NCBI GenBank assembly: GCA_021776475.1 | Contig: JAJFFV010000006.1 | Coordinates: forward strand, 868,001-932,000 | Direction of reading: 5' to 3' | Length of the DNA: 64,000 bases | Origin: Parvularculaceae bacterium | GTDB taxonomy: Bacteria; Pseudomonadota; Alphaproteobacteria; Caulobacterales; Parvularculaceae | Shown here: in pieces, positions 24,849 to 33,948 of the stretch | Layout of the letters: each line of letters starts with the position of its first letter | Position numbering within the stretch: position 1 is the stretch's first letter | Program-made: the position numbers and the translations under genes | Notes under the pieces: generated by a model | What the model was told of the DNA's origin: nothing | Seen by the model: the letters and a program-made list of their open reading frames with translations, nothing else | Database searches by the model: none

Positions 24849-25667
24849 GTGGTGATGGCCTCCATCCGTAGCGTTTTTGATGCTGCCAACGATGTACTGC
24901 ATACGCCCGAAGCAGTGGAAAAGGCGAACCTTGCCCGCCTCAATACGCAAAAAATGCACGACACCGGGTACAGCTTCGATGCGCCATTTTTACCCACACC
25001 TGAGCGCCCGGCCCGCGCGGATCAGCCTGTTCTCACTTCCCCCGCTAACATGCCACGACGACGACTTGGGACAGTGGCTGGGCGCATAGCATTGCTTCAT
25101 GCTGTTGCTCATATCGAGCTAAATGCGATTGATCTCGCATTCGACATGCTCGCTCGGTTCGGACCAAAGATTTCCAAGCGATATCAACGCGATTTTATTC
25201 TGGATTGGATGAACGTGGGAGATGATGAAGCTCGTCATTTTATGTTGGTTCAGAACCGATTGCACGAGTTGGGCGCTGGCTACGGTGCCTTGCCGGCTCA
25301 TGGTGGGCTTTGGGAGGCGGCTCAGGCCACAAAGGACGACGTTCTGGCACGCCTGGCGATTGCACCATTGGTGCTCGAAGCACGCGGGCTCGATGTAACG
25401 CCCAAAATGATCGAAAATCTAACCAAAGTCGGTGACCACGAGAGCGCGGATATACTCAAAATCATCTACGATGACGAAATTGGCCATGTCGGTGTCGGCG
25501 TAAAATGGATGAAAAACCTGTCTCTCGACGCAGGGCATGATCCGAAAGAAAGATTCAGGTATTTTGTAAAAACGCGTTTCAATGGCAGCCTCAAAGAGCC
25601 ATTTAACCATAAAGCACGATCTCAAGCCGGTTTCGACCCGGATTTTTACCTAAATATAACACACTGA
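24849..25667 (+). CDS. DUF455 ferritin-like protein
   Basis: A 272-residue member of the DUF455 family, helical and related to ferritin-like di-iron proteins. RIALLHAVAHIELNAIDLAFDM, NVGDDEARHF and DDEIGHVGVGVKWM carry the conserved Glu/His residues expected to bind metals. The gene starts at GTG 24849 or, equally plausibly, at ATG 24855, directly after bcp, so both are probably one transcript. The role is not established; the link to a peroxiredoxin suggests oxidative or metal stress. Confidence 0.85.
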   Translation: MVMASIRSVFDAANDVLHTPEAVEKANLARLNTQKMHDTGYSFDAPFLPTPERPARADQPVLTSPANMPRRRLGTVAGRIALLHAVAHIELNAIDLAFDMLARFGPKISKRYQRDFILDWMNVGDDEARHFMLVQNRLHELGAGYGALPAHGGLWEAAQATKDDVLARLAIAPLVLEARGLDVTPKMIENLTKVGDHESADILKIIYDDEIGHVGVGVKWMKNLSLDAGHDPKERFRYFVKTRFNGSLKEPFNHKARSQAGFDPDFYLNITH

Positions 25668-25852
25668 GTTAACGGTCGTAGTATATGATTTTGCTGGATC
25701 GACTGCGGAGGCCAAAAACTTGACGCCATTATCATTATCCCTGTTGCGCTTTTGGTCCAGATTTGTTGCAATAGCAATTAGGGGATTGGTGTCTGGGTTA
25801 CCTTTTGCATGGTTGTCTCGCGATGATGCAGGAAGGTAGTAAGGGTAGGAAG

Positions 25853-27184
25853 ATGAGCCAGAAATCTGGCCAGCTCATGCGTAAACTGGGTCGGTTCTTT
25901 CGGGAACGCCAGATTTATCATCGAAGCGACGGTATAGTACGCTTTATCAAGCTATCCACACGCTCACAAATAGCGCTTGCGACGGTAATGCTGGTAGCGT
26001 TGTCTTGGGTTGCCTACTCCTCGGTTAATTTTGTCTTTAAAGAACAGATTATTCTCGCCAAAGACCGGGAAAAGCGAAATCTGAATGTCGCGTATCAGCA
26101 AAAACTAAGTGAGGCTGAAAAAGCCTACGATGACATCAACGCTCTCAACGTAATATTCTCCCAGGAGTTCGACGCGGCGGTTTCACAACTCGAGAGCCGC
26201 CACGAAACCCTTCGTGCCATTGTACAAAACAAACGTGGTATGGATGACAATCTCGAAGCGCTGGCGGCAACTCTTTCTGGGGTCGGAGACCCTAGTGGCC
26301 AACAAATCCGCAATGGCAACAGGATTATGGTTGATCCAGTAGGCCGTGAGCCTACGCCGCGGCAATCGCGCGAGGCGCGCATCCGCGAAGACGCACTGAC
26401 AGAAGTCCTTTCCAGTGAAATCACTGCAGGTCTTGAGAACACAGTTCTTAAGGATATGCGCCAAAAGACGGCGAAGTTGAGCGCCAAGCAAGTTGTTTTA
26501 ATGGCCCTCGTTGAAGAGGAAGTTCGCGACAACATCAAAGAGATCAAGAGAATACTTGATCATACTGGGGTCGAGAATGATATTTTACTGGCAAAAGCGC
26601 GTATCAACCAGACTAATCTTGCCGCGGCAGAGATTGAAGAGGGGCTGGGTGGCCCTGACATCCACATCGACAATATTTCCGGCAAACCATCTGTGTATTA
26701 TCAGGCCGCAAGCCGCATTTCGACAACGATGGACGAACTAAGACTGCTCAGCGCGGCATTGATAACTGTTCCCCTGTCAACTCCTACTGCTGAACCACAT
26801 CGAAAAACCAGCCAGTTCGGTTTGCGATGGGATCCCAAAGATCGTTCAAAACGACAAAGGCACTATGGGCTCGATATGAAAGCAGGGTGGAACTCATCGG
26901 TTCTGGCAACCGCACCTGGAAGGGTAAAATTCGCCGGTGTTAGAAGTGGTTATGGCAACACTGTGGAAATCGACCACGGCAATGGTTATGTGACCCGTTA
27001 CGCTCATCTTAATCGGATCAAGGTGAAATCGGGAAACAAGGTGAAACTTCATGATACAATTGGTCTTTTGGGCAATAGTGGCCGGAGCACAGGACCGCAT
27101 ATCCATTATGAGGTCATCTACAAGGGGCGGCAAGTTGATCCGATGCGTTTTATAGAGGCAGGTAGATATGTTTTCGAAAGCTAA
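25853..27184 (+). CDS. M23 metallopeptidase with coiled coil
   Basis: A 443-residue inner-membrane protein with a cytoplasmic N-terminus (MSQKSGQLMRKLG), a transmembrane helix (QIALATVMLVALSWVAYSSV), a periplasmic coiled coil (about residues 60-290) and a C-terminal LytM domain. HYGLDM and the final HIHYE contain the zinc ligands expected in active peptidoglycan endopeptidases. The start at 25853 is preferred over upstream in-frame starts. Its last 17 bases overlap the bactofilin gene; M23-bactofilin pairs shape the cell wall in several proteobacteria. Confidence 0.9.
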   Translation: MSQKSGQLMRKLGRFFRERQIYHRSDGIVRFIKLSTRSQIALATVMLVALSWVAYSSVNFVFKEQIILAKDREKRNLNVAYQQKLSEAEKAYDDINALNVIFSQEFDAAVSQLESRHETLRAIVQNKRGMDDNLEALAATLSGVGDPSGQQIRNGNRIMVDPVGREPTPRQSREARIREDALTEVLSSEITAGLENTVLKDMRQKTAKLSAKQVVLMALVEEEVRDNIKEIKRILDHTGVENDILLAKARINQTNLAAAEIEEGLGGPDIHIDNISGKPSVYYQAASRISTTMDELRLLSAALITVPLSTPTAEPHRKTSQFGLRWDPKDRSKRQRHYGLDMKAGWNSSVLATAPGRVKFAGVRSGYGNTVEIDHGNGYVTRYAHLNRIKVKSGNKVKLHDTIGLLGNSGRSTGPHIHYEVIYKGRQVDPMRFIEAGRYVFES

Positions 27185-27890
27185 AAACAAAAACAACAAA
27201 GCACAGGATGTTACTTCCGAACTGGTTGAAATTGGGGACGTAGCGGAAAAAGCACCCGGGCGAACAAGCCAGAGCAAGTCGCAGGCAAAAACATCGTCAA
27301 GGATGACCAGCGGCGGCAATCGCAAACCTGTTACCCGATCGAGCGGTGTACCGTCATTGATTAGCGGTGACGTGATCATTAAGGGAACAATCGAAGCAGA
27401 AGGCGAAGTTCAGTTCGACGGATTCCTTGAAGGTGATATTCGAGCCAAAGGCCTTGTTATCGGTGAAGGCGCTTCGGTCAAAGGCGAAGTTGTTGCGCAA
27501 AAAGTCAAAGTATCTGGCACAATTGAGGGTGCGATCCGCGCCGGTCACGTCGAACTCGCTTCATCTGCACATGTAAAGGGGGATATCCTTCATTCAGCCC
27601 TATCTATAGAAAACGGCGCGCGCTTTGATGGAAACTGCAGACATTCGGATGATCCGATGACAGACAGTGCTTCCCGGGCGAAACCAGCGGTGGCAAAGCA
27701 GGCACCGCGTACAGTGACAAACGCCGTGGTAGAGCCTGAAATGGTTGCTGAAGAAAAGTCAGTCGAACTAGAAGCTGTGCTCGCCGATGGTAGCAATGAC
27801 GCAGGTGATGCCAAACCTGTCTTAAAAACTGTCAAAGCTTCACAAGGGTCTTCGTTTTTAAGTCGCGGCGGCAAGTCTGACTTGCGGTAA
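27168..27890 (+). CDS. bacA: Bactofilin
   Basis: A 240-residue cytoskeletal protein. A disordered basic N-terminus is followed by a right-handed beta-helix core of short glycine-rich repeats (about residues 60-155: ISGDVIIKGTIEAEGEV, FDGFLEGDIRAKGL, GASVKGEVVAQKVKVSG). A disordered C-terminus follows. Bactofilins polymerise without nucleotide and recruit cell-wall enzymes. Overlap with the M23 gene argues for joint production. The gene name is by analogy with Caulobacter bacA. Confidence 0.92.
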   Translation: MFSKAKNKNNKAQDVTSELVEIGDVAEKAPGRTSQSKSQAKTSSRMTSGGNRKPVTRSSGVPSLISGDVIIKGTIEAEGEVQFDGFLEGDIRAKGLVIGEGASVKGEVVAQKVKVSGTIEGAIRAGHVELASSAHVKGDILHSALSIENGARFDGNCRHSDDPMTDSASRAKPAVAKQAPRTVTNAVVEPEMVAEEKSVELEAVLADGSNDAGDAKPVLKTVKASQGSSFLSRGGKSDLR

Positions 27891-27905
27891 TAAACTCGAC
27901 ATACA

Positions 27906-27938
27906 AATAAAAAGGCGGTTCATGGAGCCGCCATTTTT
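27906..27938. terminator. Bidirectional terminator between bactofilin and prfB
   Basis: GGCGGTTC (27914-27921) pairs with GAGCCGCC (27925-27932) around an ATG loop, with one G-T pair. It is flanked by AATAAAAA on the left and ATTTTTAT on the right, so it can terminate convergent transcripts from both sides. Confidence 0.85.
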
Positions 27939-27939
27939 A

Positions 27940-29047
27940 TTACTGCGTCCCAGCGACACGTGCAGCGAGCGCCGCCGACAAAAACTGATTAATATCGCCA
28001 TCCAGAACAGCGTCGGGGCTTGGGCTTTCAACATTTGTCCGCAAGTCTTTTACCATCTGATATGGTTGCAGTACATACGAACGGATCTGATGGCCCCAGC
28101 CAATATCCGTTTTGCTTGCTGCGGTTGCCTGTGCTTCCTCTTCCCTTTTTTGCAGCTCCTGCTCATAGAGCCGTGCACGGAGCATGTCCAAAGCAGTCGC
28201 ACGGTTTTTGTGTTGTGAGCGTTGGTTTTGACACTGCACAACAATCCCTGAGGGAATATGCGTAATGCGAACGGCGCTATCGGTCGTATTAACGTGCTGC
28301 CCTCCTGCGCCTGACGCACGATATGTGTCTACCCGGCAATCGCTTTCGTTGACTTCAATTTCTATTTTGTCATCAATAACAGGATAAACCCAAACTGACG
28401 CAAAAGACGTGTGCCGGCGATTATTGGAATCAAAGGGTGATATCCGTACCAGTCTGTGAACACCGCTTTCGGTCTTCATCCATCCATACGAATTATTGCC
28501 CTTTATCAAGATAGTGGCGGATTTTATCCCGGTCTCTTCGCCAGCGAGTTCCTCAAGAACTTCAACTTTGTGGCCTTCATGTCCAGCCCACCTTACATAC
28601 ATGCGCAGCAACATCGCGGCCCAGTCATTGCTCTCCGTACCGCCTGCGCCAGGGTGTATTTCCACATAACAATCGTTGCCATCTGCCTCTCCTGAAAGAA
28701 GAGCTTCGAGCTCGGCACGCGCAGCCATTTTTTTTAATTTCGCTATGAGTGCCTGAATTTCATCCAAAGACGCTTCATCATCTTCAGCATCCGCGAGTTC
28801 GGCCAACTCAAGCATATCGGTCAGTTCAGCATCGATATTCGTAAGCGCATCGATCTGGTTTTCCAGGTAAGTGCGCTCCTGCATGAGTTTTTGCGCATTT
28901 TCTGGATCATTCCACAGGTTCGGATCCTCTGCCTGCTGATTTAGATCAACAAGCCGGATTTTCGCGGCATCCCAGTCAAAGACGCCTCCTCAGCAGTTCC
29001 AGTGACTGCCTGATCTTCTCCGCATCATTCAGAATTTCAGCTCGCAT
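27940..29047 (-). CDS. prfB: Peptide chain release factor 2 (programmed +1 frameshift)
   Basis: RF2 recognises UGA and UAA stops. ATG 29047 opens 23 codons and ends at an in-frame TGA (28978-28976); reading resumes in the +1 frame at GAC (28977) and continues to 27940, giving a 368-residue protein. The slip site has the E. coli layout: internal AGGAGG, one codon, then CTT-TGA-C. SPF ([11 protein letters not shown]) is the stop-codon recognition motif, and GAGGQHVN contains the GGQ catalytic loop. A gene finder would report only the fragment from 28884. It follows mrcA by 37 bases on the same strand. Confidence 0.95.
28975..28990 (-). promoter_or_regulatory. RF2 +1 frameshift site
   Basis: AGGAGG-CGT-CTT-TGA-C on the minus strand. 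The Shine-Dalgarno-like AGGAGG is three bases before the CTT slip codon, as in E. coli prfB. When RF2 is scarce, ribosomes pause at TGA and shift +1, which restores RF2 synthesis. Confidence 0.95.
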
Positions 29048-29084
29048 GCGTGCGATATCTCCTGCGATTTTTTAATGAAGCACG

Positions 29085-31874
29085 CTAGTAAAGTCCGCCA
29101 AGATCGTCGTCAATACCTTCGTCTGTGTTTCCTTCATCAACTGACAGGCCATTAATCGAGAACCGGCTGCTACCTTCAATATCATCCTCTGCTTTAAACG
29201 CTTCCAGGATAACATTAGTTTCACCAGAGCGAGCGGGTTTACCAGTCTTTGCATTTACTCGGACCAGACGGATACCAGACGGTATACGGAACGGGACCCC
29301 AGGCTGATCGGCCAGCGCTTCCTGCATGAAATCACCGAAAATCGGTGCCGCAACAATGCCGCCGCCCTCTCCTTGTCCGAGAGTTTTAGGGTAGTCGAAG
29401 CCGACAAATATGCCTGCCGCAAGGTCCGGGGAAAATCCGACAAACCAGGCGTCCTTGTAGTCGTTCGTCGTACCGGTCTTGCCAGCGATCGGCTTGTCCA
29501 CGACCTGTCCTACTTTCGCTCCTGTACCGCTACGCACGACACCTTCCAATATGGAAACCATTTGATAAGCGGTACGGGAATCAATCACTTGCTGTCTGGT
29601 GTCAGGAATATAGGGCTCAGACTGATCTACCCAGTCAACCTGCTCACAATCAGGGCATGGTCGTTGATCGCGTTTATAAACGGTGTCGCCATATCGGTTC
29701 TGTATGCGGTCGATCAACACTGGCTCAATCCGGCGCCCGCCATTGACAAACATCGAATACGCTGTCGTGAGGTTCATTAGTGTCGTCTCACCCGCCCCCA
29801 GCGAAATCGCGAGTTCGCGTGGCAATTTGTCGGAGACTCCGAATCGTTCTGCGTACTCAATGATCATGCCGACGCCAATATCTTGGGCCAGACGTGCTGT
29901 CATCGTATTGCGTGATTTCTCGATGCCCAACCGAAGGGTGCTTTCGCCGTAAAAACGACCGGCAATATAGTTGCCTGGTTTCCACCAGTCGTCCCCGAGG
30001 CTCGGTGCCACGAAAGGTGCGTCAAGAACGATTGAGGACGGTGTATATCCATTGTCGAGCGCCGCTGAATAAACGAAAGGCTTGAATGTAGATCCCGGCT
30101 GGCGCCTTGCTTGTGTTGCTCGGTTGAATTCGGACAGACCGAACGAAAAGCCACCGACCATGGCAAGAACGCGGCCGGTATGCGGATCAATCGCGACCAT
30201 TCCGCCATTTATTGCGGGCAATTGCATGAGTGAAAATAACGGTTGGTCACTTGTCTGTGGAAGTGCCTGACCCTCGGGCCTCCACGCGTCCACATAAATT
30301 ACATCGCCTGGCTGAAGCACTGTCCGAAGGTCTGTTACATCTGCGCCAACCTCATCCGCGTCCACATAGGCTTTTGCCCATTCCGCTGCTGCGATCGGAA
30401 TACGCCCCATCGTGCCATCTGCAAACCCAATACTCGCACTTTCCCTGGCACTGTTCAAGACAACGGCAAGCTGCCACGGCGCTAGATCGTCAGCGTACTT
30501 TTTGGTTCGTTCAAATTCTTCAACTTCCTGCTTCAGCAGGGCCTGCCAAACATATGGCAGATCCGCCCCTTCACGCACAGTAGAAGCATCAACCTTCTGG
30601 GTGAAGTCCTGTGGTAATACAATCTGGTTCATCGGTCCCCGCCAGCCGTGGCGTTGATCGTAGACGACTAGCCAATTTCGAAAGGCTTTCTGCGCAGCTT
30701 CCTGCAAACGCGGATTGAGGGTGGAACGAACAGACAGGCCGCCATCGTAAAGCGCCTCGACACCGTAACGCTCTGCAATCTGACGACGAATTTCTTCCGC
30801 AAAGTACTCCGTATCTGCAGAACGAGCGCCGAGGGGTGGCGCGATGACAGCTCCCAAGGGTTCACTTTGGGCAGCCTTTGACTCATCTAGCGTGATTATG
30901 CCATCTTCCACCATCCTATTGATGATCCAGTTCCGCCTCGCCACCGCCCGCTCAGCGTTATAAATCGGATGATAGTTACTCGGCGCTTTTGCCAAAGCGG
31001 CCATATAGGCAGCCTGCGCTATACTCAGTTCTTGCAGTGGTTTTTCAAAATAGTTCAGCGCTGCTGCAGCAACCCCGTATGAGCGGTTGCCAAGATAAAT
31101 CTCATTCAGGTAGAGCTCGAGAATATGATCCTTGGTAAACGCTTTTTCCATTCGCCGCGCTATGAGCATTTCGCGGACTTTCCTTTCTATCTTTTGCTCA
31201 CTACTAAGGAGGAAATTTTTTGCGACCTGCTGGGTAATGGTTGACCCGCCTTCTAGCGGCCGATCATTTAGAACGTTGGCAATATTATTGATATTGGCAC
31301 GGACTATCCCTTTGTAGTCGAGACCACTGTGTTCGTAAAACCCTTTGTCCTCAGCTGAAATAAAGGCCTGCTTTACGATCCTGGGAATTGCATCCACCGG
31401 GACAAATAAGCGGCGTTCACGGGCAAACTCGGCAACCAATGTCCCATCACCCGCATGCACCCGTGTCGTCACCGGCGGCTCATACTCGGCAAGCTGCTCG
31501 TAGTCAGGCAGATCGCCTTTAAGGCCGTTGATATAAATTAACGCGTACATCAAGGCGCCAAGAATGACCACAATACCAACAGCGATCATTCCACCCAACA
31601 CCTTCAGCCAGAGCATCCATTTCGGTGGCACAATAGCTGATCGAGGCTTTTGTGACGGCAATGAATCTTTCACGAGCCGTTCCGCCGCAAGAACCGGCTG
31701 CTGGTTATTTTCAGTAGTGGTCTCTTTTTTTTCATCTGAGGTCATCGAAGCGGTATCCGATATTTTGCGCCGAACCGGCTGTTTGGCGCCTTCCGATTGT
31801 TCTGACTCCGCGCCAACATCGTTGTCATCAAACTGCCCGCCTTCATGCGCTTCGTTTTCAGGTCGTTCTGTCAT
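29085..31874 (-). CDS. mrcA: Penicillin-binding protein 1a
   Basis: A 929-residue bifunctional peptidoglycan synthase. A long, acidic cytoplasmic tail (1-85) precedes the transmembrane helix (about 90-115). The GT51 transglycosylase domain has Glu175 in FISAEDKGFYEHSG and EGGSTITQQVAKN. An OB-like insertion follows. The transpeptidase domain has the active serine in STFK (595-598), SRN (654-656) and KTGT (799-802). It is upstream of prfB and downstream of the amidase on the same strand, an order typical of alphaproteobacteria. Confidence 0.95.
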   Translation of the reverse strand: MTERPENEAHEGGQFDDNDVGAESEQSEGAKQPVRRKISDTASMTSDEKKETTTENNQQPVLAAERLVKDSLPSQKPRSAIVPPKWMLWLKVLGGMIAVGIVVILGALMYALIYINGLKGDLPDYEQLAEYEPPVTTRVHAGDGTLVAEFARERRLFVPVDAIPRIVKQAFISAEDKGFYEHSGLDYKGIVRANINNIANVLNDRPLEGGSTITQQVAKNFLLSSEQKIERKVREMLIARRMEKAFTKDHILELYLNEIYLGNRSYGVAAAALNYFEKPLQELSIAQAAYMAALAKAPSNYHPIYNAERAVARRNWIINRMVEDGIITLDESKAAQSEPLGAVIAPPLGARSADTEYFAEEIRRQIAERYGVEALYDGGLSVRSTLNPRLQEAAQKAFRNWLVVYDQRHGWRGPMNQIVLPQDFTQKVDASTVREGADLPYVWQALLKQEVEEFERTKKYADDLAPWQLAVVLNSARESASIGFADGTMGRIPIAAAEWAKAYVDADEVGADVTDLRTVLQPGDVIYVDAWRPEGQALPQTSDQPLFSLMQLPAINGGMVAIDPHTGRVLAMVGGFSFGLSEFNRATQARRQPGSTFKPFVYSAALDNGYTPSSIVLDAPFVAPSLGDDWWKPGNYIAGRFYGESTLRLGIEKSRNTMTARLAQDIGVGMIIEYAERFGVSDKLPRELAISLGAGETTLMNLTTAYSMFVNGGRRIEPVLIDRIQNRYGDTVYKRDQRPCPDCEQVDWVDQSEPYIPDTRQQVIDSRTAYQMVSILEGVVRSGTGAKVGQVVDKPIAGKTGTTNDYKDAWFVGFSPDLAAGIFVGFDYPKTLGQGEGGGIVAAPIFGDFMQEALADQPGVPFRIPSGIRLVRVNAKTGKPARSGETNVILEAFKAEDDIEGSSRFSINGLSVDEGNTDEGIDDDLGGLY

Positions 31875-32013
31875 GCCAGATCCGCGATAATACCGTTTCT
31901 ACCAATCGGAAGATTACAGTTTTAATGAGATTTTTCCAGCGATTCACACGCGCCTAAAGAAAAAAGATGGCGACATAGGGGCTAAAACTCAGCAATGAAC
32001 GACCCTTCGGAGG

Positions 32014-33420
32014 TTACTGCCCGCCCGTTATGTTCATAGCGTGTTTGACAGGCTTTTTATCTCCAAAATAGGCATCGATGCTGTCAGCGACAGCCAACAT
32101 GGCTTTTCCGCGCCACACAGGTGAATTTAGGTTTTTTTCGTCATCGGCATTCGAGATAAACGCCAGCTCAAGCAATACAGCGGGCACATCAGGTGACAGC
32201 AAAACAACGTAATTCGCCTCCCGCTGCGTATTATTGACCATTTTTACATTTTTGCTGAGGTTGCGGATCATTATACTGGCAAGGACCATTGATTCGTTCT
32301 TCGCATCCGTGGAGGAAAGGTCCAATACGATCTCACGGACATCCGTTGTTAGTGTACCCATATCCTTGTTGTGGAGTACAAAATGCCCCTCACTTCGGAC
32401 CTGGTTAGCCATTCTGGCCGACCCCTTGTCTGACAGTGTATAGACTGATGCGCCTCTAATATCCTGCGTGGTAGCCGCATCGGCATGAATCGACAGGAAT
32501 AGATCAGCGTTCTCACCACGGGCTTTTTCGATACGATCCTCTAACTCGGGATAGGTATCCCCGTTCCTGGTTAGAATCACTTTGTACCCGCGGGCTTTCA
32601 GAACACTGCGAAGCTGTTTTGCGGCGCTGAGAGTCACATCCTTCTCCTTGACGCCGGTCTGCCCGATGGATCCGGGATCTTTGCCGCCGTGTCCTGCGTC
32701 AACAACGATCGTCGGTCTGATAGTGCCGGGCTTTTTGCGAGGTATTGGGGCTCGGGCGAGAAGACGTTCCTGCCTTGCTTCCGCGATGGCTGCTTTTTCC
32801 GCCGTTTCAATGGCGTTTGAGGCCACAACGCTCGAAGGTTTGTCAGAAAACGCCTCGCCTCTGGCACTATTGGGCAAATTTGATGCAGTTCCGGTAGTCT
32901 CAATCTTCAGTGGTCCAAAACCCTGACCCAACGACTTCTCAAACCCGTCATCCGTTGAATCGCTCATATCAATAACCAGCCGATGGTTTTCCGTTTCCTC
33001 TTTCGGACTGATGAGGAAGACTGAAGTCGGCACTGCCGTTACTTTCAAGTCGAAAAGAACCCGCGAGCGGCCATCTTCACCACTGGCAAAGGCATAGGTC
33101 CCGACATGCCCAATCCCCTTTCTGGTTCCCGCGGCTTGGGAAGTACCGGCAATAAGAAACGATACCTGTTCAAGCTCGATGCCAAGCGCCTGCCGGTTGT
33201 CCGAGAGTTGCCGTGTAAACACTCGGTATTTTACGTTCTCGCTTAAATCGAGAACGATCCTGGTTTCTCCGTCATCATTGACTCCGAAACGAACATCCAA
33301 AACCTCTGCTGGCTCTTGCGCACCTTGCGCCGGGCCACCCATAGCCCCTAGCAAAGCAATACACAGGACGACCATTAATCTGGACTGTCGTCGGGGGAAT
33401 TTGAAATCAGCAAAAATCAT
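32014..33420 (-). CDS. N-acetylmuramoyl-L-alanine amidase with AMIN domain (AmiC-like)
   Basis: A 468-residue periplasmic amidase that cuts septal peptidoglycan. A signal peptide (LMVVLCIALLGAMGGPAQGA) is followed by an AMIN targeting domain (DVRFGVNDDGETRIVLDLSE), a linker and an Amidase_3 catalytic domain. VVDAGHGGKDPG and FLSIHAD provide histidines, and LLELAFISN the glutamate, of the zinc site. It precedes mrcA in the same direction. AmiC is the closest model, but the exact family name is uncertain. Confidence 0.9.
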   Translation of the reverse strand: MIFADFKFPRRQSRLMVVLCIALLGAMGGPAQGAQEPAEVLDVRFGVNDDGETRIVLDLSENVKYRVFTRQLSDNRQALGIELEQVSFLIAGTSQAAGTRKGIGHVGTYAFASGEDGRSRVLFDLKVTAVPTSVFLISPKEETENHRLVIDMSDSTDDGFEKSLGQGFGPLKIETTGTASNLPNSARGEAFSDKPSSVVASNAIETAEKAAIAEARQERLLARAPIPRKKPGTIRPTIVVDAGHGGKDPGSIGQTGVKEKDVTLSAAKQLRSVLKARGYKVILTRNGDTYPELEDRIEKARGENADLFLSIHADAATTQDIRGASVYTLSDKGSARMANQVRSEGHFVLHNKDMGTLTTDVREIVLDLSSTDAKNESMVLASIMIRNLSKNVKMVNNTQREANYVVLLSPDVPAVLLELAFISNADDEKNLNSPVWRGKAMLAVADSIDAYFGDKKPVKHAMNITGGQ

Positions 33421-33948
33421 TACTAAATACGCGGTTCACGATAATCCTGAAAAGCAATAACGCTGTTTCGGTAAGAAAAACAACTATTTGTAGCTCAGGA
33501 TCGTTGGGTCGTTATTATTAAATTTACATTAACTGCTTGCAAACCTATTCCGGGCAAACTTCCTGTTGTGCTTTTTTACAATGTCAGGCACTTTGCGATC
33601 ACGACCTGATATATCAGTGTCAATGAAATTTCCAAATGGGCCACCGAGTTACACTCATCGATCCTGAGGATTATCGCCGAAAGCTCCAACGGCCGCGCAC
33701 CGATACAGTGCGCGAAAAGGCAGCAAATCATATTTCCGCTGATGAAGCTCAGACGGATCAAACGAAAGAAGAAGAAAACGCCATGTTTTCGCCGAGCCAA
33801 ACAGGACAATTTGAATTCGACCAGGCACGCGGTGCCGGTATGGATTTGTTCTGTCGATACGCAACACCGTTGCGCTCGCCGGTGCAAACTGGCCCCAACA
33901 CCAGCAGGCGCGGACGATTGATCCCCGTGCGCTGCGGAGAAGAAACAC
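33421..33948. other. Divergent region and long leader upstream of rne
   Basis: 528 bases between the amidase and RNase E genes. It should hold both promoters and a long rne 5' untranslated region, as expected where RNase E regulates its own mRNA. A CGATACAGTGCGCG stretch and several short dyads are present. Open frames here (for example 33636-34019) overlap rne out of frame and look spurious. Confidence 0.45.

Noticed and set aside
27940-28884. A truncated or frame-broken release factor 2
   Set aside because: The apparent break is the normal programmed +1 frameshift site (AGGAGG-N3-CTT-TGA-C); the gene is intact from 29047.
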